A stretch of 64,000 bases of DNA. It comes from Flavobacterium sp. ENC (GTDB taxonomy: Bacteria > Bacteroidota > Bacteroidia > Flavobacteriales > Flavobacteriaceae). The translations under genes were made by a program, and so were the position numbers. The notes beneath the pieces were generated by a model. The model had not been told where the DNA came from and ran no database searches. It saw only the letters and a list, made by a program, of their open reading frames with translations. Positions 43,087 to 52,538 of this stretch are shown here, piece by piece. Location: positions 62,001-126,000 of the forward strand of contig NZ_JAJMOY010000001.1 in assembly GCF_020991415.1 (NCBI RefSeq). The letters are read 5' to 3'. Each line of letters begins with the position of its first letter. Position 1 is the stretch's first letter.

Positions 43087-43119
43087 AATAGCCCATACTC
43101 ATAATGATTATGGGCTATT
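43087..43119 (-). terminator. Terminator-like hairpin between susD and the first GH30 gene
   Basis: Minus strand: AATAGCCCATA, 11-base loop, TATGGGCTATT followed by a T run. It may limit read-through from susC-susD to the enzyme genes. Confidence 0.85.
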
Positions 43120-43204
43120 TACAACCAAACTTAAACTTAACTTATTTCTGAGATGGTTTTAAAAAACTGCGCTAAACACCTGTTTTTTGTTTTTTACCTC
43201 TGTA

Positions 43205-44731
43205 TTAATTTTGAATATATCCATCATTCTGATCCATCTTAGTGTTGTTGAATTCAGTATATGGAATTGGGAAAGCTTCATTTTTATTAGGTATAAATCC
43301 TTTAAAAGCAAGTTTGGCAGCTGCCTGACCTGTTCTTACTAAATCATACCAACGGTGCCCTTCTCCTGCAAGTTCCAGTCTTCTTTCTGCGTAAATAGCA
43401 TTTAAAGAAACCGGAACAGATCCTAATCCAACTCTTGCTCTTACAGCATCAAGAAGTGCCTGAGCTCTTGCTCCGGTTCCTCCTAAAGCTTCTGCTTCTA
43501 ACAAATACGTATCAGCCAAACGAATCACATAAGTATTGATAGCAAAATTTAAGAAAGGATTTGTTGCTGTAATATCCTTATTTAAGGCTGCATACTTTAT
43601 AAAATGGTATCCAGTTTCATTATAACTATCTGTAAAAGTGATACGCCCTGCAGCTTTTTCAGCATTAGCATCAAATATTGTAGAGGCAAAACGAGGGTCT
43701 GTTTTTAGTGCATTTGCCAAATCTGTCGTAACCACCATGAAACCCCATCCGTTAATGTAATCAGGTAAACCTGCTGCCTTTCCTGCTGCAGTTCTGGAAT
43801 AATCTCTCATTCCCATTAACTGAGCAGCAACATTTCCTTCATCATTTCCTGTTTCAAAATTACCCCAGTCCGCATTTGATTTGTCCGAGTAAGCAATTTC
43901 AAAAATAGATTCTGTGTTAAATTTATTACTGTGATCCCATAGCGAAGCAAAAGTTGGCATCAATTTATAACCAAAACTACTTGTACCACCAGGAGTACCA
44001 TTTACTTTTTCTAATTGAACAGCGGCTTCAGCTTTTTTGTTATCATATAAGTACACTTTTCCTAAAAGTGCTGTTGCTGCACCTTTTGTTAAACGTCCTG
44101 ACTCATTTGCTGGCACCGTAACAGGTAAATCTGCGATGGCATCGTTTAAATCCTTTTCGATTTGTAAATACACATCCTGAGGTTTTGCCTGCAAAACATT
44201 TGGAACTTCCTCTTTAGTAAGTGGAGTCAGGATTAAAGGAACATTTTTAAACATTCTCACAAGATCAAAATAGTAATAAGCACGTAATGCTTTTACTTCA
44301 CTCATAAATCTTGCTTTTTTCGCAGCATCCATAGGAACGGCAGGAAGTTTTTGAATCATAACATTACATCTGAAAACACCCTGAAAATAATTTGCCCAGA
44401 TTGCAGGCGGAATGTTACTTGGAGTTATAGTGTAATTTGATGCCACCTGAAGACCTGGCTGGTCACCTGAATTTCCACCTCCGGCATAAAAATCATCTGA
44501 AGCTGAATTTAAAAATAATAAGGGTGCAGTTTCCATGGATCCTGCAAACTTTCCTACTTTATCATAAGCAGCAACTAAACCTGAATAGGCTTCTGTTTCA
44601 TTTCTGTAAAAATCCTGTTCAAATACAACTCCATTTCCTTTTACATCTAATTTTTCATCGGTATCACACGATCCAAGTGTCACTAACACTCCTAACGCGA
44701 TGAACGACTGTTTAAAACTTATAAGTTTCAT
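43205..44731 (-). CDS. SusD/RagB-family glycan-binding lipoprotein
   Basis: 508 aa. Lipobox GVLVTLGSC with Cys22. SusD marks are VKALRAYYYFDLVRMFKNVP and, near the end, ERRLELAGEGHRWYDLVRTGQA. It is 17 bp after susC, forming the surface import pair of the first operon. It differs strongly from the SusD at 31177-32628, supporting different ligands. A terminator-like hairpin lies downstream. Confidence 0.95.
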   Translation of the reverse strand: MKLISFKQSFIALGVLVTLGSCDTDEKLDVKGNGVVFEQDFYRNETEAYSGLVAAYDKVGKFAGSMETAPLLFLNSASDDFYAGGGNSGDQPGLQVASNYTITPSNIPPAIWANYFQGVFRCNVMIQKLPAVPMDAAKKARFMSEVKALRAYYYFDLVRMFKNVPLILTPLTKEEVPNVLQAKPQDVYLQIEKDLNDAIADLPVTVPANESGRLTKGAATALLGKVYLYDNKKAEAAVQLEKVNGTPGGTSSFGYKLMPTFASLWDHSNKFNTESIFEIAYSDKSNADWGNFETGNDEGNVAAQLMGMRDYSRTAAGKAAGLPDYINGWGFMVVTTDLANALKTDPRFASTIFDANAEKAAGRITFTDSYNETGYHFIKYAALNKDITATNPFLNFAINTYVIRLADTYLLEAEALGGTGARAQALLDAVRARVGLGSVPVSLNAIYAERRLELAGEGHRWYDLVRTGQAAAKLAFKGFIPNKNEAFPIPYTEFNNTKMDQNDGYIQN

Positions 44732-44748
44732 AATATTTTATTTTTTAA

Positions 44749-47700
44749 TTAAAATTGCAAATTAACTCCTAACATGTACGATTTTGCCTGAGGGTAATAT
44801 CCTCTGTCAACACCTTGTACATTGTCCATACCAGCCGCAGTTGGGCCTCCAATTTCTGGATCAAAACCACTATATTTAGTGATAGTGAACAAATTTTCTC
44901 CTGTCAGGTACAATCTAACTCTTTGCAATGCAATACTTTGTATCCATTCTTTTGGCAATGAATATCCAAGTTGAATTGTTTTAAATCTGAAGAAATCTCC
45001 TTTTTCCAAATTAAAATCAGATGGATTACTAAAGTTTTTATTGGTATCGTCTGTCGTAACTCTAGGATAAGTGTTTGTAGATCCCGGTCCTGTCCAGCGT
45101 CCTAAAACATCTGTTGAGTAATTTGCATTTATGATATCTAATCTTCTTAGACCTTGATAGATCTTGTTTCCACCAGCGCCCTGACCGAAAACTAATAAGT
45201 CAAATCCTTTGTAGTCTAAGTTTAAAGTAAATCCATAAGTGAATTTAGGTAAAGAAGTTCCTAAGAAATCTCTATCATTTCCATCAATAACACCATCATC
45301 ATTTAAATCTTTCCAACGGAAATCTCCTGGTTTAGCATTAGGTTGTATTACAGTACCTCCTGAACTTGTGTAAGCATTAACTTCTGCCTGAGACTGAAAA
45401 ATACCATTTGTTCTGAATCCGTAAAATGAATTGTATGCCTGTCCAATCTGAGTTCTGTTAATTTCATAAGAACTTGATTGCACTGTCTCATCTCCTGCAA
45501 TAAATCCGGTTCCTTCAGCGATATAAGTGATTTCATTTTTGATATAAGAGAAATTACCATTTACCGAAAGATTTAAAGCTCCGATTTTTTTTCTGTACCC
45601 CAACTCTATGTCAAGACCTTTGTTTTGCATACTTGCTAAGTTAGCGTAAGTATCTCCTGTTGATCCAACATAACCCGGGTTAGGAACTGCCATGATAATA
45701 CCCTCAGTCTTTTTGTTGAATAAATCTACACTTAAATTAAAATCCTGAAATAATGTTGTTTCAAAACCAACGTTCGCTTGTTTTGTTTCTTCCCATTTCA
45801 AATCAGGGTTAGGAATAGCATTTGGACTTTGCCCTGGTGTAGGTATTCCTCCAATTGTATAATTTCTTTTAATACCTACTGTTGAGATAAACAAGAATTC
45901 CGGTGAAGAGTCATTACCTGTTACCCCGTAACCTCCTCTGATTTTTAAGTTGCTTATAACGTTATTTTCTTTCCAGAAACCTTCTTTTGATGGTACCCAT
46001 CCTAAAGATACTGAAGGGAAAGTTCCGTATTTATGATTTGGTCCAAATCTTGTAGAACCATCACGACGAATAATACCTGTAAAAATGTACTTTTCTTTGT
46101 AATCATAGTTTAATCTTCCGAATAAAGACTCTACTCTGTGCTCGTATGCCTGAGAATCATATGCATTGGCAATTTTATCTGTAATAGGAACTTCAACATT
46201 AAAAGAAGCTTCCGCATGAGTTGTTGCAGGAACTCCCTGATACGTAACATCATTACCAGAAGTAATGTTATCCACATACGTACCTTTTCCTACTAACACA
46301 CTGAAATTATGATCACCAAATTTTTTAGTGTAGTTTAAAGTATTCTCCCAGTTCCAGCTGAATGACTTTTTGTATGATCTGAATAATTCATTTTTATCTC
46401 TTTTTGTAGCTCCGTTAAGGAAAAATACCGGAGTAAAATTATCTGATCCGTAGTATGCTAATTTACCACCAGCCGTCGATTTAAATTTCAATCCAGGTAA
46501 GATTTCTGCTTCAACAAAAATGTTACCTACAAAATTATCAGAGAAATCATTATTGCCCAATCTGGTTTGCGTGTAAGCCAACGGGTTTGTATTTTCCTGA
46601 GTTACGATAGTTGAAATACCATAATAGTTTCCATTAGCATCTCTAAGTGCATTCGGATTATTTTGATAAATTGGCTGATTTGGATTGGTCTCAATGATTG
46701 GTGTCAATGGATCTAAATTGATCGCAGATGCCAATGGACCACCGAATTCGTCATTCGTATTACCAATACCAATTGTTTTTTCGTTAGAGTACCCTAAAGT
46801 CTGACCAATTTTAATATACTTCCCTAATTTATGATTCGAGTTTAAACGAATATTTTTTCTGGTGTAGTGAGAAATATCAGTTGTTACAATACCTTCCTGA
46901 TCTAACAAACCAAATGACATGTAGAATGTAGAAGTGTCATTTCCTCCACTGAAACTTAATTCGTGAGAGTAACGTTGCGCACTATTGTTGAAAATAGCAT
47001 CCTGCCAGTTTGTCCCTTTTCCGTAATTTGTTGCAGTTGAATAAGGTGCCGGTTTACCTCCATTTGTATATGCCTCATTCATGATAGTTACATACTGAGA
47101 TGCATTCAGTAAATCAATTTTGTTAGAAGCTTGCGAAGTACCTGCATAGCCACTGTAATTCACTGAGATTCCACCAGATTTACCTTTTTTAGTAGTTACT
47201 AAGATCACCCCTGCAGCTGCACGAGAACCATAGATTGCTCCTGAAGCACCATCTTTTAACACCTCGATAGATTCGATATCAGACTGGTTCAGGTATCCTA
47301 TACCTCCGTTATCAACGATAACACCATCCACTACCCATAAAGGATCGTTATTGTTTAAGGTAGTAAATCCACGAATACGGATCGTCGAAGCAGATCCCGG
47401 CTGTCCTGCATTTGCTGCAATCGAAACCCCCGAAACTCTACCTTGCAAAGACTGCTCGATTCTGGTTACAGGAAGATTCTCCAAAGCTTTCGCTTTAACA
47501 CTTGAAATAGAACCCGTTACTACACTTTTCTTTTGTGTACCGTATCCTACTACTACTACTTCATTTAAACTTTGAGATTCAGCTTTTAATCTGATTTCAA
47601 TTTTAGTTCTTCCGTTTACAGCTTCCTGTACTGTATTATAACCTACAAAACTAACTGTTAGCGTACCATTTGACGGAACATTGATTTGAAATTTTCCATC

Positions 47701-47871
47701 AAAATCAGAGGCAGTTGCCTTGTTTGTACCTTTAATTAAGATTGTTGCCCCTGGGACGGGTAATCCACTTTCATCATTTATAATTCCATTTACCGTAACA
47801 TCCTGTGCCATTGCGATAACTGAAAACAATAGAGATGAAAAACAAAAAATAAGTAATTTTGTTAATTTCAT
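44749..47871 (-). CDS. SusC/RagA-family TonB-dependent transporter
   Basis: 1040 aa. Signal peptide (FCFSSLLFSVIAMAQ), CTD-like domain, SusC plug (VVVGYGTQKKSVVTGSIS, GFTTLNNNDPLWVVDGVI, VLKDGASGAIYGSRAAAG) and a barrel ending YMLGVNLQF. It imports oligosaccharides with its SusD partner. It is the first gene of the operon facing the sensor-regulator at 48216. The start is well placed behind an A-rich leader. Confidence 0.97.
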   Translation of the reverse strand: MKLTKLLIFCFSSLLFSVIAMAQDVTVNGIINDESGLPVPGATILIKGTNKATASDFDGKFQINVPSNGTLTVSFVGYNTVQEAVNGRTKIEIRLKAESQSLNEVVVVGYGTQKKSVVTGSISSVKAKALENLPVTRIEQSLQGRVSGVSIAANAGQPGSASTIRIRGFTTLNNNDPLWVVDGVIVDNGGIGYLNQSDIESIEVLKDGASGAIYGSRAAAGVILVTTKKGKSGGISVNYSGYAGTSQASNKIDLLNASQYVTIMNEAYTNGGKPAPYSTATNYGKGTNWQDAIFNNSAQRYSHELSFSGGNDTSTFYMSFGLLDQEGIVTTDISHYTRKNIRLNSNHKLGKYIKIGQTLGYSNEKTIGIGNTNDEFGGPLASAINLDPLTPIIETNPNQPIYQNNPNALRDANGNYYGISTIVTQENTNPLAYTQTRLGNNDFSDNFVGNIFVEAEILPGLKFKSTAGGKLAYYGSDNFTPVFFLNGATKRDKNELFRSYKKSFSWNWENTLNYTKKFGDHNFSVLVGKGTYVDNITSGNDVTYQGVPATTHAEASFNVEVPITDKIANAYDSQAYEHRVESLFGRLNYDYKEKYIFTGIIRRDGSTRFGPNHKYGTFPSVSLGWVPSKEGFWKENNVISNLKIRGGYGVTGNDSSPEFLFISTVGIKRNYTIGGIPTPGQSPNAIPNPDLKWEETKQANVGFETTLFQDFNLSVDLFNKKTEGIIMAVPNPGYVGSTGDTYANLASMQNKGLDIELGYRKKIGALNLSVNGNFSYIKNEITYIAEGTGFIAGDETVQSSSYEINRTQIGQAYNSFYGFRTNGIFQSQAEVNAYTSSGGTVIQPNAKPGDFRWKDLNDDGVIDGNDRDFLGTSLPKFTYGFTLNLDYKGFDLLVFGQGAGGNKIYQGLRRLDIINANYSTDVLGRWTGPGSTNTYPRVTTDDTNKNFSNPSDFNLEKGDFFRFKTIQLGYSLPKEWIQSIALQRVRLYLTGENLFTITKYSGFDPEIGGPTAAGMDNVQGVDRGYYPQAKSYMLGVNLQF

Positions 47872-48215
47872 TTTTCTAAAAATTTTGGTTAATTAATTAG
47901 TAATTTGATGCAATAATAAAGTTAAATTTTTACTATTTATAATTAAAATTCATTACAAAAACACATCAAAAGATAAATTTACACATTACAAAAACACATC
48001 AATATATTTTTAATCAATTGATTTTTAGTTAATTAATAATAATTTTATATTGTTATAGAATTGTTAACTAAATAAAATAAACACTACATTTAATGAAAAT
48101 GAATTATTTTCGCTATTATGAGAAAATTTTCAAATAAAACACAATAAAGCATCTGCAATAATCAGAAAAAAAGCAGATTATAAAACATTACTAATAAAAA
48201 TACTGATTTAAAATT
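47872..48215. promoter_or_regulatory. Divergent control region of the glycan locus
   Basis: 344 bp, very AT-rich, between susC (minus) and the regulator (plus). It contains two exact direct copies of CATTACAAAAACACATCAA (47951-47969 and 47984-48002), starts 33 bp apart, which is three helical turns. The 12-bp palindrome AATCAATTGATT lies at 48012-48023. No small gene or RNA structure was seen. Confidence 0.7.
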
Positions 48216-51095
48216 ATGAAATTCATAAATACATATATTTCAATTTTTCTCTTGTTTATGATGCCTTTTGGTGTTTCTTCACAGGTAAAAAACATCGGAT
48301 TGCCGGGGATTAAGAACTATAAGCGATCGGATTATAAAGGCGGGACGCAAAACTGGAATATTGATCAGGATAAAAATGGCAATGTTTATTTTGCAAACAA
48401 TAGCGGATTAATACAATTTGACGGTTCGACCTGGAAGAAATATTCCCTTCCAAATAATACCGCAATCCGAAGTCTGAAAATAGATGGTTCGGGAAAGATT
48501 TACGTCGGCGGAAATAATGAATTTGGTTTTTTTAAAAGTGATGAGAAAGGAAAGCTAATATATCACTCCCTTTCCAAGTTAGTCAGTTCAAAAGACAGCA
48601 GAAATATCAACCTGATCTGGAGAATACATATCTATAAAGGTGAAGTAATTTTTCAGTCCTTTACAAAAGTCTTCTTTTACAAAAATGAAAAGCTCCATGT
48701 CTTAAATGCACCCAGAAAATTTCAATTTTCTTTCCTTGTAGATAACCATTTGTACTTTCAGGATAAAGTACTCGGAATTTTAGAGTATAAGGACCACAAA
48801 TTGGTTGCCCTAAAAGGAACTACTTCTTTAAACGACAAGGAAATATGGGCCATGTTTCCGCTGCCTAACAATAAAATACTTTTTGCAACATTAGAAAAAG
48901 GACTATTTATTTACGACTACAACAGCGTAAAACCCTGGGAAACAGAAGCCAATTTTTTTATCAAAAAAAACACCTCTCTCGGCGGATCTATCATAAAAAA
49001 CAAATTTATTGTTTTAAACTCTGTTCTTAATGGTGTCATTATTTGTGATTTAAACGGAAAAATAATCCAGCACCTAAACCGGCAAAAAGGCTTACAGAAC
49101 AATACCATCTTAACCTCATTTGTAGACAACAAGAACAATTTATGGCTGGGTCTCGATAACGGGATTACCTTTATAAATCAAAATTCACCCTTTACCTTTT
49201 TCGACTATAGCTATAATATAGGTACTGTTTATGCTTCCGTAATTTTCAACAAAAATTTATACGTAGCCACCAATCAGGGTTTGTTTTACCATTCCTGGAC
49301 CATTCCTTTTAAAGATGAACCATTTAATCGCGTTGAAGGAACAATTGCGCAAGCCTGGAACATTCAGGTAATAAACAACACGCTCCTTTGCGCAAGTAAT
49401 AGCGGGGCACTGGTAATAGATCAAAATAAGGTTTCCAAAATTTTAGACAGCAGGGGATATTTTGGTTTCAAAACAATTCCCAGTCATCCCGGTTATATTA
49501 TTGGGGAAAGTTATAATGGATTCTCCGTTTTTAAAAATTCCTCCAGAGGAATCAATTTTATCAATCAGGTAACGGGATTTGACGAAACAACAAATACTTT
49601 TGAAATCGAGCTGGACAACAATTTTTTGTGGTTAAAAAAAGATCCTTACTTGTATCAGATGAAATTATCAGATGATCTTAAAAGATTTGACTACATAAAA
49701 AAACACCTGCAAATTTCGCCTTCCTACAAGGGAATCGGGAGCCTGCAATATGTAAATGAGAAAGTGTACTTTCAAACTAAAAACCATTTTTACAGGTACA
49801 GCAATGAACAGGAAAACTTTTTTGAAGACAAAAAATTAAGCGCTTTGTTCCGGAAAATACCACCGATAAACACACTAATAGAAGACAGTGCTCATAATTT
49901 GTGGTATTCGTATAACGAATCTATTGGCGTCTTATTGAAAATGAAAAACGGAACTTATGATCGTCAGGAGGCTCCGTTTTCTAACCTGACAGGCAATCTG
50001 GTAAATAATTACATATCTGTCAATACAATTGACGCTAACAATATTTTCATTGGACTGACAGACGGACTTGCACATTATGATTCCAAAATATCGAATAATT
50101 TCATAACCAAACCCAAAGTGTTTTTTGAAAGCTTTTCGTCGTCAACTGATACGATTACAGCTGGCAATCTTGAAAAACCATTAACCGATCTTACAATTCC
50201 ATACCACTCCAACCACGTAAAATTCACTTTTTCATCTCCAACTTACGAAAATCAGGAAAACGTAACGTATTCGTATAAACTGGAGCCCTTTGAAGAGAAC
50301 TGGCGTAACTGGTCCACTATTTCGATAAAAGAGTACACGAACTTAAGAGAAGGAAATTATAAAATGCAAATCAAGGCAAAAAACAGCTACGGTGTAGAGT
50401 CTGAGGTTTCAGAAATTAACTTTACTATTTCGCCGCCCTGGTACAGACATTTATTAGCGTACCTCGCTTATTTTCTCTTAATTCTTGCCGGAGTTTATAT
50501 TACTTCTAACAGGATAAAACTCAAAATCAGAAAAAACAAATATTACGAAACCATAGAACAAAGAAGGCTGTATCTGGAAAAGGAATCCAAAATCCGATCC
50601 GATCAACACGAGCTGGAAAAAGAAATTGAAAGATTAAAAAGTGATAAACTTCAAATAAAAATCCTGGCGAAAGACAAGGAACTGGTAAGCAATTCCCTTC
50701 AGGTAGTAAAGAAAAACAAGGTACTGAACGGTATTATTCAAAAGATTAAAGACATCGACACCAATACTTTAGACGATACGACTAAATTTGAATTTAACAA
50801 GCTGCACAAAAGCATCGTAAAAGAAGTCAATACCGATAAAAGCTGGAAAGACCTGGAAAAGCACATTAAAAACGTGCACTTCGAGTTCCTGAAAAGACTA
50901 AAAGAAAAATACCCAACCATTTCACCCCGCGAACTGGATTTATCTACTTATCTGTTGATGAATATGTCGACAAAGGAAATCGCTGAAATCATGAACATTT
51001 CAACAGGAGGGGTAGAATTAGCCAGATACCGCCTAAGAAAAAAACTCGGCCTGAACAAAAAAGAAAACCTGATTGGTTTTTTAATGAGCATATAA
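48216..51095 (+). CDS. Two-component-propeller sensor with LuxR-type HTH regulator
   Basis: 959 aa. Signal peptide (YISIFLLFMMPFGVSSQ), then a beta-propeller of Reg_prop-type repeats (residues about 30-640; e.g. IDQDKNGNVYFANNSGLIQF), a Y_Y_Y domain (about 655-735), one transmembrane helix (about 743-763), a coiled coil, and a LuxR-type helix-turn-helix (ISPRELDLSTYLLMNMSTKE onward). It lacks kinase and receiver domains. The layout suggests direct periplasm-to-DNA signalling. Divergent from susC, it likely senses the glycan breakdown product and activates the locus. Confidence 0.92.
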   Translation: MKFINTYISIFLLFMMPFGVSSQVKNIGLPGIKNYKRSDYKGGTQNWNIDQDKNGNVYFANNSGLIQFDGSTWKKYSLPNNTAIRSLKIDGSGKIYVGGNNEFGFFKSDEKGKLIYHSLSKLVSSKDSRNINLIWRIHIYKGEVIFQSFTKVFFYKNEKLHVLNAPRKFQFSFLVDNHLYFQDKVLGILEYKDHKLVALKGTTSLNDKEIWAMFPLPNNKILFATLEKGLFIYDYNSVKPWETEANFFIKKNTSLGGSIIKNKFIVLNSVLNGVIICDLNGKIIQHLNRQKGLQNNTILTSFVDNKNNLWLGLDNGITFINQNSPFTFFDYSYNIGTVYASVIFNKNLYVATNQGLFYHSWTIPFKDEPFNRVEGTIAQAWNIQVINNTLLCASNSGALVIDQNKVSKILDSRGYFGFKTIPSHPGYIIGESYNGFSVFKNSSRGINFINQVTGFDETTNTFEIELDNNFLWLKKDPYLYQMKLSDDLKRFDYIKKHLQISPSYKGIGSLQYVNEKVYFQTKNHFYRYSNEQENFFEDKKLSALFRKIPPINTLIEDSAHNLWYSYNESIGVLLKMKNGTYDRQEAPFSNLTGNLVNNYISVNTIDANNIFIGLTDGLAHYDSKISNNFITKPKVFFESFSSSTDTITAGNLEKPLTDLTIPYHSNHVKFTFSSPTYENQENVTYSYKLEPFEENWRNWSTISIKEYTNLREGNYKMQIKAKNSYGVESEVSEINFTISPPWYRHLLAYLAYFLLILAGVYITSNRIKLKIRKNKYYETIEQRRLYLEKESKIRSDQHELEKEIERLKSDKLQIKILAKDKELVSNSLQVVKKNKVLNGIIQKIKDIDTNTLDDTTKFEFNKLHKSIVKEVNTDKSWKDLEKHIKNVHFEFLKRLKEKYPTISPRELDLSTYLLMNMSTKEIAEIMNISTGGVELARYRLRKKLGLNKKENLIGFLMSI

Positions 51096-51100
51096 ATAAA

Positions 51101-51124
51101 AAACGCCATCAATTGATGGCGTTT
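51101..51124. terminator. Bidirectional terminator
   Basis: A perfect 12-bp palindromic arm pair AAACGCCATCAA / TTGATGGCGTTT lies between the convergent regulator and murF. Confidence 0.85.
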
Positions 51125-51138
51125 CTTTATTGTTTCAC

Positions 51139-52422
51139 TTAAATGTACTCTAATGTACGCTCTAAGGCCATTCCCCGCGAACCTTTTATCAGAATGGTAT
51201 TATCAGTTAACGTAATCGTTTTTAAATGGTCTGCAAAAGTATCGAAAGTTTCAAAGAAAGAAACATTGTCATTAGCAATCCGGTGTGCGTAGAAATCTTT
51301 TCCAATCAAATAACAAAGAGATTGATTCTGACTGACTACGGCATCCACAATAATTTTATGCTCCTGACTGCTTTCACTTCCAAGCTCAAACATATCACCC
51401 AGTATCATTATTTTATTCGAATTGTCCAATTGTACAAAATTCGCAATAGCAACAGCCATACTGCTCGGATTGGCGTTGTAAGCATCTAAAATAATCTGGT
51501 TCGTTCCTTTTTTTAGTAATTGAGACCTGTTATTGTCAGGCGTATAACTCTCAATTGCTGCCTTAATAGCGTTATTTTCAACTTTAAAATAAATAGCAAT
51601 AGCAACTGCCGCATTTATATTATTTGCATTATAAAGCCCTATTAAATTAGAATTTACACCAAACGCATCATAATTAATAACCACAAAAGGATTTGCTTCT
51701 ATAGCATTGATTCTGACATCGGCTTCAGCCTTATTCAGCCCGAAAGTAAAATGTTTGATCTCTTTAGACTTCTCCACCTGAATCGGATCTTCAAGATTAA
51801 TAAAAGCGGTTTTATTATTTACAGCAAGATACTTATACATTTCACTTTTACCTTGTATCACTCCTTCAACACCACCAAAGCCTTCTAAATGTGCCTTACC
51901 AAAGTTTGTAATGTAGCCGTAATCGGGTTGCGCTATTTCGCACAAAAACTCAATTTCCTTTTTATGATTAGCGCCCATTTCAACAATTCCAATCTCGGTA
52001 TCTTTTGTAAAAGACAATAAAGTCAACGGAACACCAATATGATTATTTAAATTACCAACGGTAGCTTTTGTCTTAAACTTTTTTGACAACACTACATTTA
52101 TAAGTTCTTTAGTTGTCGTTTTACCATTACTTCCGGTTAGCGCAATAACGGGCAGACCTAAATAAGCACGGTGAAATTTTGCCAGTTCCTGCAACGTTTC
52201 CAAACTGTCCTGAACCAGTATTGTTCTTTCATCAATAAAATAAGACGCATTGTCAATAACAACAAATAAAGCGCCTAAATCAAGTGCCTGTTTTGCAAAA
52301 GTGTTTGCATCAAAGTTTTCTCCTTTGATGGCAAAAAACATAGATTTCGCTTCGATTTTTCTGGTATCTATTGAAACCGATTTACATTGCAAGAATAAAT
52401 TATGAATGTCCTGAATATTCAT
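51139..52422 (-). CDS. murF: UDP-N-acetylmuramoyl-tripeptide--D-alanyl-D-alanine ligase
   Basis: 427 aa. ATP-binding motif TGSNGKTTTKELI (about residues 95-107), Mur ligase central block EMGANHKKEIEFL, and a C-terminal domain with the sequence around LDAYNANPSSM. It adds D-Ala-D-Ala to the peptidoglycan precursor in the cytoplasm. It lies downstream of gldJ on the same strand, with a hairpin in the 116-bp gap. The gldJ–murF order is, from my recall, conserved in flavobacteria. Confidence 0.96.
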   Translation of the reverse strand: MNIQDIHNLFLQCKSVSIDTRKIEAKSMFFAIKGENFDANTFAKQALDLGALFVVIDNASYFIDERTILVQDSLETLQELAKFHRAYLGLPVIALTGSNGKTTTKELINVVLSKKFKTKATVGNLNNHIGVPLTLLSFTKDTEIGIVEMGANHKKEIEFLCEIAQPDYGYITNFGKAHLEGFGGVEGVIQGKSEMYKYLAVNNKTAFINLEDPIQVEKSKEIKHFTFGLNKAEADVRINAIEANPFVVINYDAFGVNSNLIGLYNANNINAAVAIAIYFKVENNAIKAAIESYTPDNNRSQLLKKGTNQIILDAYNANPSSMAVAIANFVQLDNSNKIMILGDMFELGSESSQEHKIIVDAVVSQNQSLCYLIGKDFYAHRIANDNVSFFETFDTFADHLKTITLTDNTILIKGSRGMALERTLEYI

Positions 52423-52469
52423 TTGTAAAATTTTTTATTAGGATAAAAATAGAAAAAAAAGAATAAAAA

Positions 52470-52518
52470 AATTCCAAATTCCGTACTGAAGAATCAGCTT
52501 TTGGAATTTGGAATTTTT
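52470..52518 (-). terminator. Terminator of gldJ
   Basis: AATTCCAAATTCC / GGAATTTGGAATT arms with a T run on the minus-strand side's complement and A run at the other, in the AATTCCAA-type repeat. It ends the gldJ transcript or separates it from murF. Confidence 0.65.
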
Positions 52519-52538
52519 TTATTGAAATTTTCTAAAAC

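Noticed and set aside
44437..44703. 88-aa frame antisense to susD
   Set aside because: It is a shadow of the well-supported SusD gene on the other strand.
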